A stretch of DNA of 64,000 bases from Pseudomonas californiensis (GTDB lineage Bacteria; Pseudomonadota; Gammaproteobacteria; Pseudomonadales; Pseudomonadaceae), in assembly GCF_021147775.1 (NCBI RefSeq), contig NZ_JAGTPK010000012.1:62001-126000 (forward strand), written 5' to 3'. The translations under genes were made by a program, and so were the position numbers. The notes under the pieces are model-generated. The model was not told the origin of the DNA and searched no databases. It was given only the letters and a program-made list of their open reading frames with translations. Positions 46,313 through 58,532 of this stretch are shown piece after piece. Numbering within the stretch: position 1 is the first letter of the stretch; each line of letters opens with the position of its first letter.

Positions 46313-47320
46313 ATGCAAGCAATGCGTAGCTGGGCTCGATATGCTCCGGTGGTCGGCCTTGTGGGCATCCTTGGATCAGTGCAGGAGGCTCTTGCCGGAG
46401 ACTATGAGGGTTCGCCTCAGGTCGCGGAGTTTGTCGGTGAAATGACCCGTGATCACGGGTTTGCCGGCGAGCAATTGATGAGCTTGTTTCGTGAGGTAGA
46501 GCGCAAACAGCCGATCCTCGACGCAATTTCCCGTCCTGCCGAGCGGGTCAAGCAGTGGAAAGAATACCGGCCAATGTTCATCACCGACGCGCGCATTGCC
46601 CGCGGTGTTGATTTCTGGCGTCAGCACGAAGCCGCTCTGACGCGTGCCGAGCAAGAATACGGGGTGCCAGCGCAGATCATCGTTTCAATCATTGGCGTAG
46701 AAACGTTTTTTGGTCGTAATACCGGCAATTATCGTGTGATAGATGCCTTGTCGACGCTGGGCTTCGACTACCCGCCGCGTGCTCAGTTTTTCCGCAAGGA
46801 GCTGCGCGAGTTTCTCTTGCTGGCGCGAGAGCAGCAGGTCGATCCGCTGACTCTGAAAGGCTCTTACGCTGGCGCAATGGGCTTGCCGCAGTTCATGCCG
46901 AGCAGTTTTCGCGCTTACGCCGTGGATTTCGACGGTGACGGTCACATCAATATCTGGACCGACCCGGATGATGCCATTGGCAGTGTCGCCAGCTACTTCA
47001 AGCGCCATGGCTGGGTCGCGGGTCAGCAGGTCGTCAGTCTCGCGACAGCGCGTGGTGACCGTGTGGATGAGGGCTTGAGTCCTGGTCTTGACCCTGTCAT
47101 GTCCGTTGGGGAGTTGCGAGGCCTGGGCTGGGCGAGTCATGATGCGCTGCGCGACGACTTGCCGGTGACGGCTTTTCGCCTCGAAGGCGCCAATGGGCCG
47201 GAATACTGGATGGGTTTGAACAATTTTTATGCAATTACTCGTTATAACCACAGTGTGATGTACGCCATGGCCGTGTATCAGCTGTCTGAATCGTTGGTTC
47301 AAGCTCGAGGCGTCAAGTAA
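46313..47320 (+). CDS. mltB: Lytic murein transglycosylase, MltB/SltB family
   Basis: 335 residues from ATG 46313. Family 3 lytic transglycosylase with the catalytic Glu130 in IIGVETFFGRNTG and the GSYAGAMGLPQFMPSSFR and [14 protein letters not shown] segments. The N-terminus is a signal peptide ending ALA-GDYEG with no lipobox cysteine, so this looks like the soluble periplasmic SltB1 type rather than membrane-bound MltB. A member of the rodA-rlpA neighbourhood. A start four codons upstream (GTG 46301) is less likely. Confidence 0.93.
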   Translation: MQAMRSWARYAPVVGLVGILGSVQEALAGDYEGSPQVAEFVGEMTRDHGFAGEQLMSLFREVERKQPILDAISRPAERVKQWKEYRPMFITDARIARGVDFWRQHEAALTRAEQEYGVPAQIIVSIIGVETFFGRNTGNYRVIDALSTLGFDYPPRAQFFRKELREFLLLAREQQVDPLTLKGSYAGAMGLPQFMPSSFRAYAVDFDGDGHINIWTDPDDAIGSVASYFKRHGWVAGQQVVSLATARGDRVDEGLSPGLDPVMSVGELRGLGWASHDALRDDLPVTAFRLEGANGPEYWMGLNNFYAITRYNHSVMYAMAVYQLSESLVQARGVK

Positions 47321-48339
47321 TGCGGGCAATGCCGATTCGTACCCTGAAGCTGCTGGCATTGAGCGGGCTGGCCCTGTTGATCGCCAGTTGTTCGTCTCCT
47401 TCGCGCACGACTCAGCCGCCGAAGGGTGGTGCTGTGGTTCGCGCCATGCCGGGGCTGGACATCAACCGTGCCCACAAGGACGGTGCGCCGTGGTGGGACG
47501 TCGATGTGTCGCGTATTCCCGACGCTACGCCGACCCTGCACACGGGTGCCTACAAGGCCAACCCCTATACTGTGCTGGGCAAGACTTATTTCCCGATGAG
47601 CGAGTCCAAGCGCTATGTCGCTTCGGGCACGGCTTCCTGGTATGGCACCAAGTTTCACGGTCAGAACACCGCCAACGGCGAGGTTTATGACCTGTACGGC
47701 ATGAGTGCGGCGCATAAAACGCTGCCGCTGCCCAGCTACGTGAAAGTGACCAACCTGGACAATAACCGTACCGTGATCCTGCGCGTCAACGATCGTGGGC
47801 CGTTCTACTCGGATCGCATCATCGACCTGTCGTATGCCGCCGCGAAAAAGCTCGGGTACGCCGAAACCGGTACTGCCAGGGTCAAGGTCGAAGGCATTGA
47901 CCCTGAAGAGTGGTGGGCGCAACGCGGTAGGCCGGCGCCGTTGATGCTCAATCAGCCGCAAGTAGTCGCCCAGGCATCAGCGCCTGCGCTGACCACGTCC
48001 ACCGGAACTGTCGAGCAGTACACCCCGCCACCCCAGCAACACGCCGCGCCCGTCGTGCCGTTGCAGGTTGACGCAAAAAAAAACGCTTCAGGACAAGCCG
48101 CTGGGCTGTTTCTCCAGGTGGGAGCCTTCGCCAACCCGGACGCTGCGGAACTCCTGAGATCGAAGCTGAGCGGGATGGTTCGAGCGCCGGTTTTCGTGAG
48201 CTCGATAGCACGCAATCAGCAAACGCTCTACCGGGTCCGGATGGGACCGATCGACACGCAGGGTGAAGCCCAGCAGCTGCAGAACAGCGTCAGGTCAGCC
48301 AATCTGGGTCAGCCGAGCGTCGTGACATCGGATCAGTAA
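47320..48339 (+). CDS. rlpA: Septal-ring lytic transglycosylase RlpA, lipoprotein
   Basis: 339 residues, with the start ATG sharing a base with the mltB stop. Lipobox IASC (Cys24) is followed by a double-psi beta-barrel domain (residues ~106-200; GTASWYGTKFHGQNTANGE, VNDRGPFYSDRIIDLS), a Pro/Ala linker, and a C-terminal SPOR domain (~262-335; LFLQVGAFANPDAA). In P. aeruginosa RlpA cleaves denuded glycan strands at the septum, and the SPOR domain targets it there. Confidence 0.95.
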   Translation: MRAMPIRTLKLLALSGLALLIASCSSPSRTTQPPKGGAVVRAMPGLDINRAHKDGAPWWDVDVSRIPDATPTLHTGAYKANPYTVLGKTYFPMSESKRYVASGTASWYGTKFHGQNTANGEVYDLYGMSAAHKTLPLPSYVKVTNLDNNRTVILRVNDRGPFYSDRIIDLSYAAAKKLGYAETGTARVKVEGIDPEEWWAQRGRPAPLMLNQPQVVAQASAPALTTSTGTVEQYTPPPQQHAAPVVPLQVDAKKNASGQAAGLFLQVGAFANPDAAELLRSKLSGMVRAPVFVSSIARNQQTLYRVRMGPIDTQGEAQQLQNSVRSANLGQPSVVTSDQ

Positions 48340-48378
48340 CACATTTACATTCGTCCTCCGGCAGCAATGGAGGGCGAA

Positions 48379-48561
48379 ATGCAGTCATATGCAGCGCGCA
48401 TGGCCATTGAGCAGGCGCTGCAGGTAACTGCCCACAAGGTCGTGTGTAGAACAGGCGACTTTGTCAGCCAGGGTTCGAGCCTGGCGCCACGAGCCGTACC
48501 GAAGCGCCCGCGCTTCGCCGGCCTGTTCAGCTTTGCCCGCAAGGGCATGTTTGCCCATTAG
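48379..48561 (+). CDS. Possible small protein between rlpA and dacA
   Basis: A 60-codon open frame with an excellent GGAGGG ribosome site four bases before ATG 48379, in the 238-base gap. The product is basic with no clear motif (RPRFAGLFSFARKGMF near the end) and no signal peptide. The opposite strand also has long open frames here, so this could be chance in GC-rich DNA. Confidence 0.25.
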   Translation: MQSYAARMAIEQALQVTAHKVVCRTGDFVSQGSSLAPRAVPKRPRFAGLFSFARKGMFAH

Positions 48562-48577
48562 CATTTTCGAGAGACGG

Positions 48578-49738
48578 ATGAACATCACCACCTTTGCAAA
48601 ACGTTTGTGCCTGCTTGTACCGCTGTTTATCGCCCCGGCTGCCTGGGCCGCAGAGCAGATGACGCCTGCCGCACCACAGTTGGCCGCCAAGGCCTACGTG
48701 CTGATGGATGCCACCAGCGGCAACGTCCTGGTCGAGAACAACGGCGACCAGCGCCTGGCGCCTGCGAGCCTGACCAAGCTGATGACGGCTTACATTGCGA
48801 CCCTGGAAATCCGTCGTGGCCAGATCGGCGAGAACGACCCGGTGACCATCAGCGAGAACGCCTGGCGTACCGGTGGTTCGCGGATGTTCATCAAAGTGGG
48901 CAGTCAGGTGACCGTCAGCGATCTGCTGCACGGCATCATCATCCAGTCGGGTAACGACGCCAGCGTTGCGATCTCCGAGCACATCGCAGGCAGCGAAGAT
49001 GCATTTGCCGACATGATGAACAAGACTGCTGGTGACCTGGGCATGACCAACAGCCACTTCATGAACCCGACCGGTCTGCCGAACCCTGAGCACTACTCGT
49101 CTGCTCACGATATGGCGAGACTGGCTCGCGCGATCATCCACGAAGACCCGGCTCACTACGCGATCTACTCGCAGAAAGAGTTCTTCTGGAACGGCATCAA
49201 GCAGCCTAACCGCAACCTGCTGTTGTGGCGTGACAAGACCGTTGATGGTCTGAAAACCGGCCACACCGAAGAAGCAGGCTACTGCATGGTGTCTTCGGCT
49301 GTGCGTGACGGCATGCGTCTGATCGCGGTGGTGTTCGGCACCAACAGTGAGCAGGCCCGTGCAGCTGAAACCCAGAAACTGCTGACCTACGGTTTCCGCT
49401 TCTTCGAAACCCAGAACTTCTACCAGAAGGGCACCGAGCTGGCTCAGGCGACGGTCTGGAAGGGCACTTCGCGTCAGGTCAAGGCAGGTCTTGCTGAAGA
49501 TCTGAGCATGACCATGCCAAAGGGCGAGATGAAGAAGCTCACCGCCAGCATGACCATGAACCCACAGCTGGTTGCGCCAATCGCCAAGGGCGACGTGATC
49601 GGCAAGGTTGAAGTGAAGATGGAAGACAAGGTGGTTCACACCGCTAATCTGATTGCGCTCGAGGCCGTCGAGGAAGGTGGCATTTTCCGCCGCGTCTGGG
49701 ATAGCATCCGTCTGTTCTTCTACGGCTTGTTCAACTGA
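48578..49738 (+). CDS. dacA: D-alanyl-D-alanine carboxypeptidase (PBP5/6 type)
   Basis: 386 residues from ATG 48578, with a signal peptide cleaved after AWA (residue 24). Penicillin-binding motifs: SLTK (Ser64, Lys67), SGN in SGNDASVA, and KTG in KTGHTEEAG. A C-terminal beta-rich domain precedes an amphipathic anchor (FRRVWDSIRLFFYGLFN). It trims the terminal D-Ala from stem peptides. Confidence 0.96.
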   Translation: MNITTFAKRLCLLVPLFIAPAAWAAEQMTPAAPQLAAKAYVLMDATSGNVLVENNGDQRLAPASLTKLMTAYIATLEIRRGQIGENDPVTISENAWRTGGSRMFIKVGSQVTVSDLLHGIIIQSGNDASVAISEHIAGSEDAFADMMNKTAGDLGMTNSHFMNPTGLPNPEHYSSAHDMARLARAIIHEDPAHYAIYSQKEFFWNGIKQPNRNLLLWRDKTVDGLKTGHTEEAGYCMVSSAVRDGMRLIAVVFGTNSEQARAAETQKLLTYGFRFFETQNFYQKGTELAQATVWKGTSRQVKAGLAEDLSMTMPKGEMKKLTASMTMNPQLVAPIAKGDVIGKVEVKMEDKVVHTANLIALEAVEEGGIFRRVWDSIRLFFYGLFN

Positions 49739-49765
49739 CCCTTTAGTAATCAATGCCGACCTTCT

Positions 49766-49796
49766 CGCGGCCTGCTCATGATCTGAGCGGGCCGCG
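49766..49796. other. Long GC-rich hairpin after dacA
   Basis: CGCGGCC-T-GCTCA and TGAGC-G-GGCCGCG pair over 13 positions (one T-G) around loop TGATC. Between dacA and ybeD; no T run, so perhaps an mRNA-processing or attenuation structure. Confidence 0.6.
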
Positions 49797-49831
49797 TGTC
49801 CGTCGTCACGGCTTGTGAGACCTTTACTGCC

Positions 49832-50107
49832 ATGACAGATACCGACGTCAAGTCGCACAAAATCGAATTCCCCTGCGCCGACTATCCGATCAAAGTGATT
49901 GGCGACACCAGCGTGGGCTTCAAGGATGCTGTTATCGAGGTTTTGGACAGGCACGCCACAATCGACATCGACAGCCTGGCCGAGCGTCAGAGCAGTAACG
50001 GCAAATACACCACCATACAACTGCACATCATCGCCACGAGCGAAGACCAGTTGCGCGATATCAATAGTGCTCTGCGCGCTACGGGTGTCGTGCACATGGT
50101 GCTCTGA
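49832..50107 (+). CDS. ybeD: YbeD-family DUF493 protein
   Basis: 91 residues from ATG 49832 ([21 protein letters not shown]). The DUF493 fold resembles the allosteric domain of regulated enzymes; [15 protein letters not shown] and the C-terminal [10 protein letters not shown] are typical. Almost always found before lipB, suggesting a link to lipoate metabolism. One base shared with the lipB start. Confidence 0.92.
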   Translation: MTDTDVKSHKIEFPCADYPIKVIGDTSVGFKDAVIEVLDRHATIDIDSLAERQSSNGKYTTIQLHIIATSEDQLRDINSALRATGVVHMVL

Positions 50108-50763
50108 TGAGTGGCACTCTGGGCTTTCGTGATCTCGGGTTGATCGATTACGAAACCGCCTGGCATGCCATGCAGCGCTTCACCGACGGTCGTGATCGCG
50201 AGGCAGGGGACGAAGTCTGGCTGGTGCAACATCCTCCAGTCTTCACACAAGGCCAGTCTGGCAAGCCAGAGCATTTGCTGCTGCCGGGCAATATTCCTGT
50301 CGTACAGGTCGATCGTGGCGGCCAAGTGACTTATCATGGCCCCGGCCAATTGGTGGCTTACCTGATGCTGGACGTCAGGCGCCTTGGTTTCGGTGTTCGT
50401 GATCTGGTGACCCGGATCGAGAACACGCTGATAGCGCTGCTCGACACCTATGGCGTGACGGCAGCGGCCAAAGCCGATGCGCCCGGTGTTTACGTCGACG
50501 GCGCAAAGATCGCGTCGCTCGGGCTGCGCATTCGTAACGGTTGTTCATTCCATGGTCTGGCGTTGAACGTCGACATGGACCTGGAGCCGTTCCGCCGCAT
50601 CAACCCATGTGGTTATGCGGGGCTTGCGATGACCCAACTGAGCGATCAGGCAGGACCGATAGAATTTCCCGAGGTAGGTGTCCGGCTGCGCGCGCAGCTC
50701 GTCACACATCTCGAATACGCTGAACAGGCGACCCTTACGGGCGGAATAAACAAATATGACTGA
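50107..50763 (+). CDS. lipB: Octanoyl-[ACP]:protein N-octanoyltransferase LipB
   Basis: 218 residues. LipB moves octanoyl from ACP to the lipoyl domains of enzymes. Motifs: [36 protein letters not shown], and the catalytic cysteine in INPCGYAGL with the [12 protein letters not shown] lysine. The start overlaps the ybeD stop by one base and the end overlaps lipA by eight. Confidence 0.97.
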   Translation: MSGTLGFRDLGLIDYETAWHAMQRFTDGRDREAGDEVWLVQHPPVFTQGQSGKPEHLLLPGNIPVVQVDRGGQVTYHGPGQLVAYLMLDVRRLGFGVRDLVTRIENTLIALLDTYGVTAAAKADAPGVYVDGAKIASLGLRIRNGCSFHGLALNVDMDLEPFRRINPCGYAGLAMTQLSDQAGPIEFPEVGVRLRAQLVTHLEYAEQATLTGGINKYD

Positions 50764-51763
50764 CACCGTGCAAACCCTGATCCCGACGCTCGACGTTTCC
50801 GAGCGCGTGGCCCGTCCGAAAGTCGAAGCGGGCGTCAAGCTGCGCGGTGCCGAAAAAGTTGCGCGCATCCCGGTCAAGATCATTCCGACTGTTGATCTGC
50901 CGAAGAAGCCCGACTGGATTCGTGTGCGTATCCCGGTTTCTCCGGAAGTCGACCGTATCAAGCAACTGCTGCGCAAACATAAATTGCACAGCGTCTGCGA
51001 AGAGGCATCCTGCCCTAACCTGGGCGAGTGTTTCTCCGGCGGCACCGCGACCTTCATGATCATGGGCGACATCTGCACCCGTCGTTGCCCGTTCTGTGAC
51101 GTAGGCCATGGGCGTCCCAAGGCACTTGATACCGACGAGCCGAAGAGCCTCGCAGTGGCCATTGCCGATCTGCGTCTGAAGTACGTGGTGATCACTTCGG
51201 TTGACCGTGATGACCTGCGTGACGGCGGTGCTCAGCACTTTGCCGACTGCATTCGCGAGATCCGCCTGCTGTCGCCGGGCATTCAGCTGGAGACGCTGGT
51301 GCCCGACTACCGTGGTCGCATGGACGTAGCGCTGGAAATCACCGCTGCCGAGCCGCCTGATGTGTTCAACCACAACCTTGAAACCGTGCCGCGTCTGTAC
51401 AAGGCCGCACGTCCTGGTTCTGACTATCAGTGGTCGCTGACCCTTTTACAGCGTTTCAAGCAAATGGTGCCGCACGTACCGACCAAGTCCGGTTTGATGC
51501 TGGGTCTGGGCGAGACGGATGAAGAAGTGATCGAAGTCATGCAGCGCATGCGCGAGCACGATATCGACATGCTTACGCTGGGCCAGTACCTGCAACCTTC
51601 GCGCAACCATTTGCCCGTGCAACGCTTCGTGCACCCGGACGTTTTCGCCTGGTTCGCCGAAGAAGGTTACAAGATGGGCTTCAAGAACGTTGCGTCGGGT
51701 CCGCTGGTGCGTTCCTCGTACCACGCTGACGAACAGGCCAAGATCGCCAAAGCCATGCTTTGA
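50756..51763 (+). CDS. lipA: Lipoyl synthase
   Basis: 335 residues. A radical SAM enzyme that inserts two sulfurs into the octanoyl chain. Both clusters are visible: the auxiliary [12 protein letters not shown] and the SAM-binding CTRRCPFCD, and the C-terminal [10 protein letters not shown] holds the third auxiliary-cluster serine. Last gene of the operon; the terminator follows. Confidence 0.97.
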   Translation: MTDTVQTLIPTLDVSERVARPKVEAGVKLRGAEKVARIPVKIIPTVDLPKKPDWIRVRIPVSPEVDRIKQLLRKHKLHSVCEEASCPNLGECFSGGTATFMIMGDICTRRCPFCDVGHGRPKALDTDEPKSLAVAIADLRLKYVVITSVDRDDLRDGGAQHFADCIREIRLLSPGIQLETLVPDYRGRMDVALEITAAEPPDVFNHNLETVPRLYKAARPGSDYQWSLTLLQRFKQMVPHVPTKSGLMLGLGETDEEVIEVMQRMREHDIDMLTLGQYLQPSRNHLPVQRFVHPDVFAWFAEEGYKMGFKNVASGPLVRSSYHADEQAKIAKAML

Positions 51764-51793
51764 TGCATGCTTTGACAATGTGAAAGGCAATGC

Positions 51794-51830
51794 AAAACGG
51801 GCCAGGTAGCGATACCTGGCCCGTTTTTTA
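51794..51830. terminator. Strong bidirectional terminator after lipA
   Basis: ACGGGCCAGGTA (51797-51808), loop GCGA, TACCTGGCCCGT (51813-51824), then TTTTT; A-run on the left allows use from the opposite strand. It lies between lipA and the convergent transglycosylase gene. Confidence 0.95.
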
Positions 51831-51898
51831 TGGCCTGCGAAAAGGCAAGTCGGTCTCGAGTATCGGAGCCTTGGCTGCCTTGTGACTCGGGTGACGCC

Positions 51899-53230
51899 TT
51901 ATTGCGGCTTGCGAAGGTTGTTCAGCAGCTCGTGGGTCGGGTAACCGTCGGCAGGCCAGCCGAACGATTGCTGGGCGCTACGAATGGCCTTGCGGGTATT
52001 GGCGCCGATAATGCCGTCTGGCGCGCCTGCATCGTACTGGCGCGCCGAGAGCAGGGTTTGCAGCTCAATGCGCTCAGAGCGGCTCAGCGGCAGGTCCCCG
52101 CGTGGCCAGCTGCCCATCACATAGCCTGCGCCCTTGAAACGGTCAGACAGCAGGCTGATCGCCAGAGCGTAGGAGGTCGAGTTGTTGTACTTGAGGATCG
52201 CGCGGAAGTTGTCCAGTACCAGGAACGCTGGGCCGCGGTAGCCCGCTGGTAACAACAGGGCGGCCTGCTGTTGACTGGCCGCAACCGGAATTGCCGAGCC
52301 GTCTGGCTGCTTCAAACCCAGTTGCTGCCATTCGGCCAGACTCTTGCGTGTTGACGCGTCGGCCAGTGCGTAGTCGAAGCCAGAGCCCAGCACTACCTCG
52401 AACCCCCACGGCTGACCGCGCTGCCAGCCGGAGCTTTGCAAGTAATGAGCGGTAGACGCCAGTGCGTCTGCCGGCGTGTTCCAGATGTCGCGCCGGCCAT
52501 CGCCATCGAAGTCGACAGCGTGGGTGTTGTAAGTCGTGGGGATGAACTGTGTCTGGCCCATGGCGCCCGCCCAGGAACCGAGCATCCTGTCAGGCGTGAT
52601 ATCGCCGTGCTGCAGAATTTCCAGTGCCGCGAGCAGTTGGCTCTGGGCAAAGCCTGGACGGCGACCTTCATAGGCCAGCGTCGCCAACGAGCGGATCACC
52701 GACTGCGAACCCTGGAATTGTCCGAAGTTGCTCTCCATGCCCCAGACCGCTACCAGCGCCTGACGATCAACGCCGTATTGCTGCTCGATCTTTTGCAGGT
52801 CATCCGCGTACTGCGAAAGCAGCGCCTGTCCTTTGCGAACCCGTGCTGCAGAAATTGCGCCATCCAGATATTCCCAGACCGGGCGACTGAACTCCGGCTG
52901 GCTGCGGTCAGCTTTCACTACGCTCATGTCTGGCGTGACACCAGCAAACGCCTGATCGAAGATATCTGCACGGATACCCGCTTTCAGGGCCTGCACGCGA
53001 AAACCAGCCTGCCATTCGCTGAAGCTGACGGCGGGTTGAATTGTCAGGGTGTCATCGACAACCAGTGCGGGCGTTGGCGCCACGGCGGGGGAGGCTGTCT
53101 GGGCTTTGCTGGCTTGGAGAGGCGTGGCATCGGCTGCAGTGGGTTTTTCTGCGCATGCTACCAACGCGATAAGGCTGGATGCGGCGATGAGTTGGCGCAA
53201 CTGCGGGCGATGGGTAAAACGAGAAGGCAT
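51899..53230 (-). CDS. Lytic transglycosylase with peptidoglycan-binding domain
   Basis: 443 residues from ATG 53230. Lipobox LVAC (Cys26), then a Pro/Ala linker, a family 3 lytic transglycosylase domain (catalytic Glu166 in VWGMESNFG, with [17 protein letters not shown]), and a C-terminal peptidoglycan-binding domain ([32 protein letters not shown]). The layout matches SltB2/SltB3-type enzymes; P. aeruginosa has a related protein near lipA. The second such enzyme in the window, and unlike the mltB product, a predicted lipoprotein. Confidence 0.92.
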   Translation of the reverse strand: MPSRFTHRPQLRQLIAASSLIALVACAEKPTAADATPLQASKAQTASPAVAPTPALVVDDTLTIQPAVSFSEWQAGFRVQALKAGIRADIFDQAFAGVTPDMSVVKADRSQPEFSRPVWEYLDGAISAARVRKGQALLSQYADDLQKIEQQYGVDRQALVAVWGMESNFGQFQGSQSVIRSLATLAYEGRRPGFAQSQLLAALEILQHGDITPDRMLGSWAGAMGQTQFIPTTYNTHAVDFDGDGRRDIWNTPADALASTAHYLQSSGWQRGQPWGFEVVLGSGFDYALADASTRKSLAEWQQLGLKQPDGSAIPVAASQQQAALLLPAGYRGPAFLVLDNFRAILKYNNSTSYALAISLLSDRFKGAGYVMGSWPRGDLPLSRSERIELQTLLSARQYDAGAPDGIIGANTRKAIRSAQQSFGWPADGYPTHELLNNLRKPQ

Positions 53231-53313
53231 GCTTGAGTCCAAGGGTATTACCGTTAGGTGCAGACCATAACACGGCTGAGCAGTCTAAAGCGCCCTGGAG
53301 ATGTTGCTTGATA

Positions 53314-53469
53314 TCAGGCGGCCATAAAGCAGGAAGCCTCCCAGCTTTTAGACTGGAAGGCTTCGCGGCGGTAGCTGCCTTTGCCCTTGGAGGGTTGTTC
53401 CTGACGGCTGCGGAACAATGGCTGGGCGATGATTGATTTGGCCTTGTTCGGCCGCTTTGGCTTGCTCAT
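53314..53469 (-). CDS. arfA: Alternative ribosome-rescue factor ArfA
   Basis: 51 codons from ATG 53469: MSKPKRPNKAKSIIAQPLFR and on, the ArfA pattern of a basic N-terminus followed by GKGSYRR. ArfA recruits RF2 to release ribosomes stalled on mRNAs without a stop. The coding region contains a hairpin (53333-53364) that in E. coli causes truncation of the mRNA, so that ArfA is made only when trans-translation fails. The open frame extends upstream but without family support. Confidence 0.9.
   Translation of the reverse strand: MSKPKRPNKAKSIIAQPLFRSRQEQPSKGKGSYRREAFQSKSWEASCFMAA
53333..53364 (-). promoter_or_regulatory. Regulatory hairpin inside arfA
   Basis: GAAGCCTCCCAG (53333-53344) and CTGGAAGGCTTC (53353-53364) pair over 11 of 12 positions with an 8-base loop, covering codons 36-46 of arfA. 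On the arfA strand the stem is followed by CTGCTTT. In E. coli the equivalent is cut by RNase III or ends transcription, producing arfA mRNA without a stop codon. Confidence 0.85.
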
Positions 53470-53623
53470 GGCAGGTGCTCCTGATGGGTGTTTCAATGCG
53501 TCGCGAATGATCGGGCAGGGCGCAACGTCTGTCCAATAGTTGTGCGCTATGGAAAAGCTGGACACGGGCGTTGTTTCAGGCGGCAAAGAGGAACTGTCTG
53601 AGGTTGATCAGATGTTTCGGAGG

Positions 53624-53836
53624 TCAGATAACGTCGAATTGTTTCAGCAGCGCCATCATCACGACAAGCAGCACCGCAAGGCCGATCCCTGAGGTCCATT
53701 GTGCTGCTGGCGCTGTCGAGAACCACGAGCCTTTTACAGGGTATTTGCCAAGCGTCAGGAGACGGACGATTGGCCAGCCGATGGGGTAGCAGATTGCGCG
53801 AAATATCGGCTCCAGTGCTCCGTGAAAGTCACACAT
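53624..53836 (-). CDS. Small inner-membrane protein, unknown function
   Basis: 70 residues starting MCDFHGALEPIFRAICYPIGWP, with GGAG seven bases upstream inside the end of holA, whose stop lies four bases earlier. A C-terminal membrane segment (IGLAVLLVVMMALLKQF) and an amphipathic N-terminus. Probably cotranscribed with holA. I know no function. Confidence 0.78.
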   Translation of the reverse strand: MCDFHGALEPIFRAICYPIGWPIVRLLTLGKYPVKGSWFSTAPAAQWTSGIGLAVLLVVMMALLKQFDVI

Positions 53837-53840
53837 ACGG

Positions 53841-54878
53841 CTACTCCGCTGGCAGTGGCAGTCGTTGTCCAGCCATCAGCAAGGCCAGCCGGCTCAGGCT
53901 GCTCCATGGAGAACCTGCCGCCTGACCCTTGATCTGCGCGTCGATGCGTTGAGCGTCCATGAGCAACTGGCTCCAGCGCTTGGACGAGTGACGTTGCAAT
54001 GCCTTGCTCATCAGCGGTTTGCGTTTATCCCAAATGGGTGGACGCGCGGAGCTGAAGACCTTGTCCAGCGGCACACCCTGGCTGAACTGCAGCGACATGT
54101 TGGCCAGCGCACGCAGTTCACGGGTCAGCGCCCAGAGAATCACAGGTGTTTCGACGCCTTCGCCGCGCAGCCCTTCGAGCATGCGCAGGGCGTGAGCGGC
54201 TTCACCGTTGAGGACCGCATCAGTCAGCCCGAACACGTCGAACCGCGCACTGTCGGCCACGGCAGCCTGTACGGTTTCGACGGTGATCTGGCCTTCTTCG
54301 GCCATCAATTTGAGCTTTTCGATTTCCTGTGCTGCAGCCAACAGGTTGCCTTCGACCCGGGCGGCAATCAATTCAACGGCGTCCTGGGTCGCGGCCAGGC
54401 CCGCCTGAGACAGGCGTTGGCGGATCCATTGCGGCAGTTGCCCGATATCCACGGGCCAGATTTGCACAAACTGGGTCTGTGCGCCTTCGACCAGCGCCTT
54501 GCCCCATTTGGTCTTCTGAGCGCTGCCATCCAGCTTGGGCAGACTGATCAATAGCAGGGTGTCTTCGGCTGGTCGTGCGCAGTATTCCATGAGCGCCGCC
54601 GCACCTTTGTCGCCGGGTTTGCCGGACGGCAGGCGCAGTTCCAGAAGACGTCGCTCGGCGAACAGCGACATGCTGGCGCCTGCCTGGAGCAAAGTGCCCC
54701 AGTCAAAACTGGCATCTGCGCTGAACACCTGGCGTTCGTCGAAGCCCTGCTGACGAGCTGCGGCACGAATGGCGTCTGCCGCTTCCTGGCAGAGCAACGG
54801 GTCGTCGCCGCTGATCACGTAGACAGGCGCTAGCGCACCTTGCAGGTGTTTACCAAGTTGGGCGGGGGCAAGTTTCAT
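53841..54878 (-). CDS. holA: DNA polymerase III subunit delta
   Basis: 345 residues. HolA is the delta subunit of the clamp loader, which opens the beta clamp. The N-terminal VYVISGDDPLLCQEAADAIR segment and the C-terminal WALTRELRAL region (helical collar) are typical. Follows lptE and leuS on the same strand, a conserved order. Confidence 0.95.
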   Translation of the reverse strand: MKLAPAQLGKHLQGALAPVYVISGDDPLLCQEAADAIRAAARQQGFDERQVFSADASFDWGTLLQAGASMSLFAERRLLELRLPSGKPGDKGAAALMEYCARPAEDTLLLISLPKLDGSAQKTKWGKALVEGAQTQFVQIWPVDIGQLPQWIRQRLSQAGLAATQDAVELIAARVEGNLLAAAQEIEKLKLMAEEGQITVETVQAAVADSARFDVFGLTDAVLNGEAAHALRMLEGLRGEGVETPVILWALTRELRALANMSLQFSQGVPLDKVFSSARPPIWDKRKPLMSKALQRHSSKRWSQLLMDAQRIDAQIKGQAAGSPWSSLSRLALLMAGQRLPLPAE

Positions 54879-54893
54879 CGGTCAGAGGGTGTT

Positions 54894-54913
54894 GGGGCCA
54901 GCAAGCTGGCCCC
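54894..54913. repeat. Short perfect hairpin between lptE and holA
   Basis: GGGGCCAG-CAAG-CTGGCCCC. The core GCCAGCAAGCTGGC is a motif often seen in Pseudomonas REP-like extragenic repeats, so this may be one degenerate copy. Only this copy was noticed in the window. Confidence 0.5.
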
Positions 54914-54919
54914 GAACAC

Positions 54920-55525
54920 TTATCGGCTCGGGATTTCGACAGGCGACTGCTGAGGCGTTTCGTCACGCACTCGCTGCGCGGCCTCGAGAGCGTCTGCTTC
55001 AGCTTTGGCGACTGCGTCAGCCTTGGCCTGAAGTTCGTCCAGACGGGCCGGCGTCAGCTGTTGCAGGCGGGCGATCATCTTCTGGATCAGATCGCTACGC
55101 ATTTCCTGACGAACCTGAGCTGCTTCCTGATCGGAACCTGTCAGGTTGTTGCCATCGTGCACATACGAACGGTCCACGCTGACTTTGTCGCCCAGCAGGA
55201 AGCGATCTTTCTCGCCGTGAATTTCGTAGTTCAGCGTGTTGGTCAGCTGGTATTCGGCGGAGCGGCCCGAGCCCGAATAGCTGGCGGTGCGCTGCGTTTC
55301 TGCTTCGTTGACCAGTATCAGCTTGTAGGTGGCGCCAGTGTAGACATTCACACCGGAACTGGTCAGCAGGCGAGTCAACTGTGTGACCGTTTCGCCATAG
55401 GCATTACGTGCACTGACATCCAGCTCCTTGATAGCCAATTCGTTGCTGCCGGTGCCACGCAACTGGAAGCCACAGGCACTTAACAGAACGGCCAGGCCCA
55501 TCACCAGCAAATTGCGTTTGATCAT
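54920..55525 (-). CDS. lptE: LPS-assembly lipoprotein LptE
   Basis: 201 residues. Lipobox LSAC (Cys18) followed by GFQLRGTG, the mature LptE start. LptE plugs the LptD barrel in the outer membrane during LPS insertion. The acidic/basic C-terminal tail ([17 protein letters not shown]) is variable. Between leuS and holA on the same strand. Confidence 0.95.
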   Translation of the reverse strand: MIKRNLLVMGLAVLLSACGFQLRGTGSNELAIKELDVSARNAYGETVTQLTRLLTSSGVNVYTGATYKLILVNEAETQRTASYSGSGRSAEYQLTNTLNYEIHGEKDRFLLGDKVSVDRSYVHDGNNLTGSDQEAAQVRQEMRSDLIQKMIARLQQLTPARLDELQAKADAVAKAEADALEAAQRVRDETPQQSPVEIPSR

Positions 55526-55583
55526 CTTGATGCTCCCCTTGAATCCGTGTGGGCCGACTGTGCGTCCCTTGGAAATATGTTCA

Positions 55584-55605
55584 GCGCCCGGCGTGTGCCG
55601 GGCGC
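55584..55605. other. GC-rich hairpin between leuS and lptE
   Basis: GCGCCCGGC, loop GTGT, GCCGGGCGC: a perfect 9-base stem ten bases past the leuS stop. No T run; may dampen read-through or protect mRNA. Confidence 0.5.
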
Positions 55606-55614
55606 CTTATCCGG

Positions 55615-58532
<2,918 letters not shown>

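Noticed and set aside
48468..48484. tRNA T-arm-like sequence (CCAGG GTTCGAG CCTGG)
   Set aside because: No D arm, anticodon arm or acceptor stem can be built around it.
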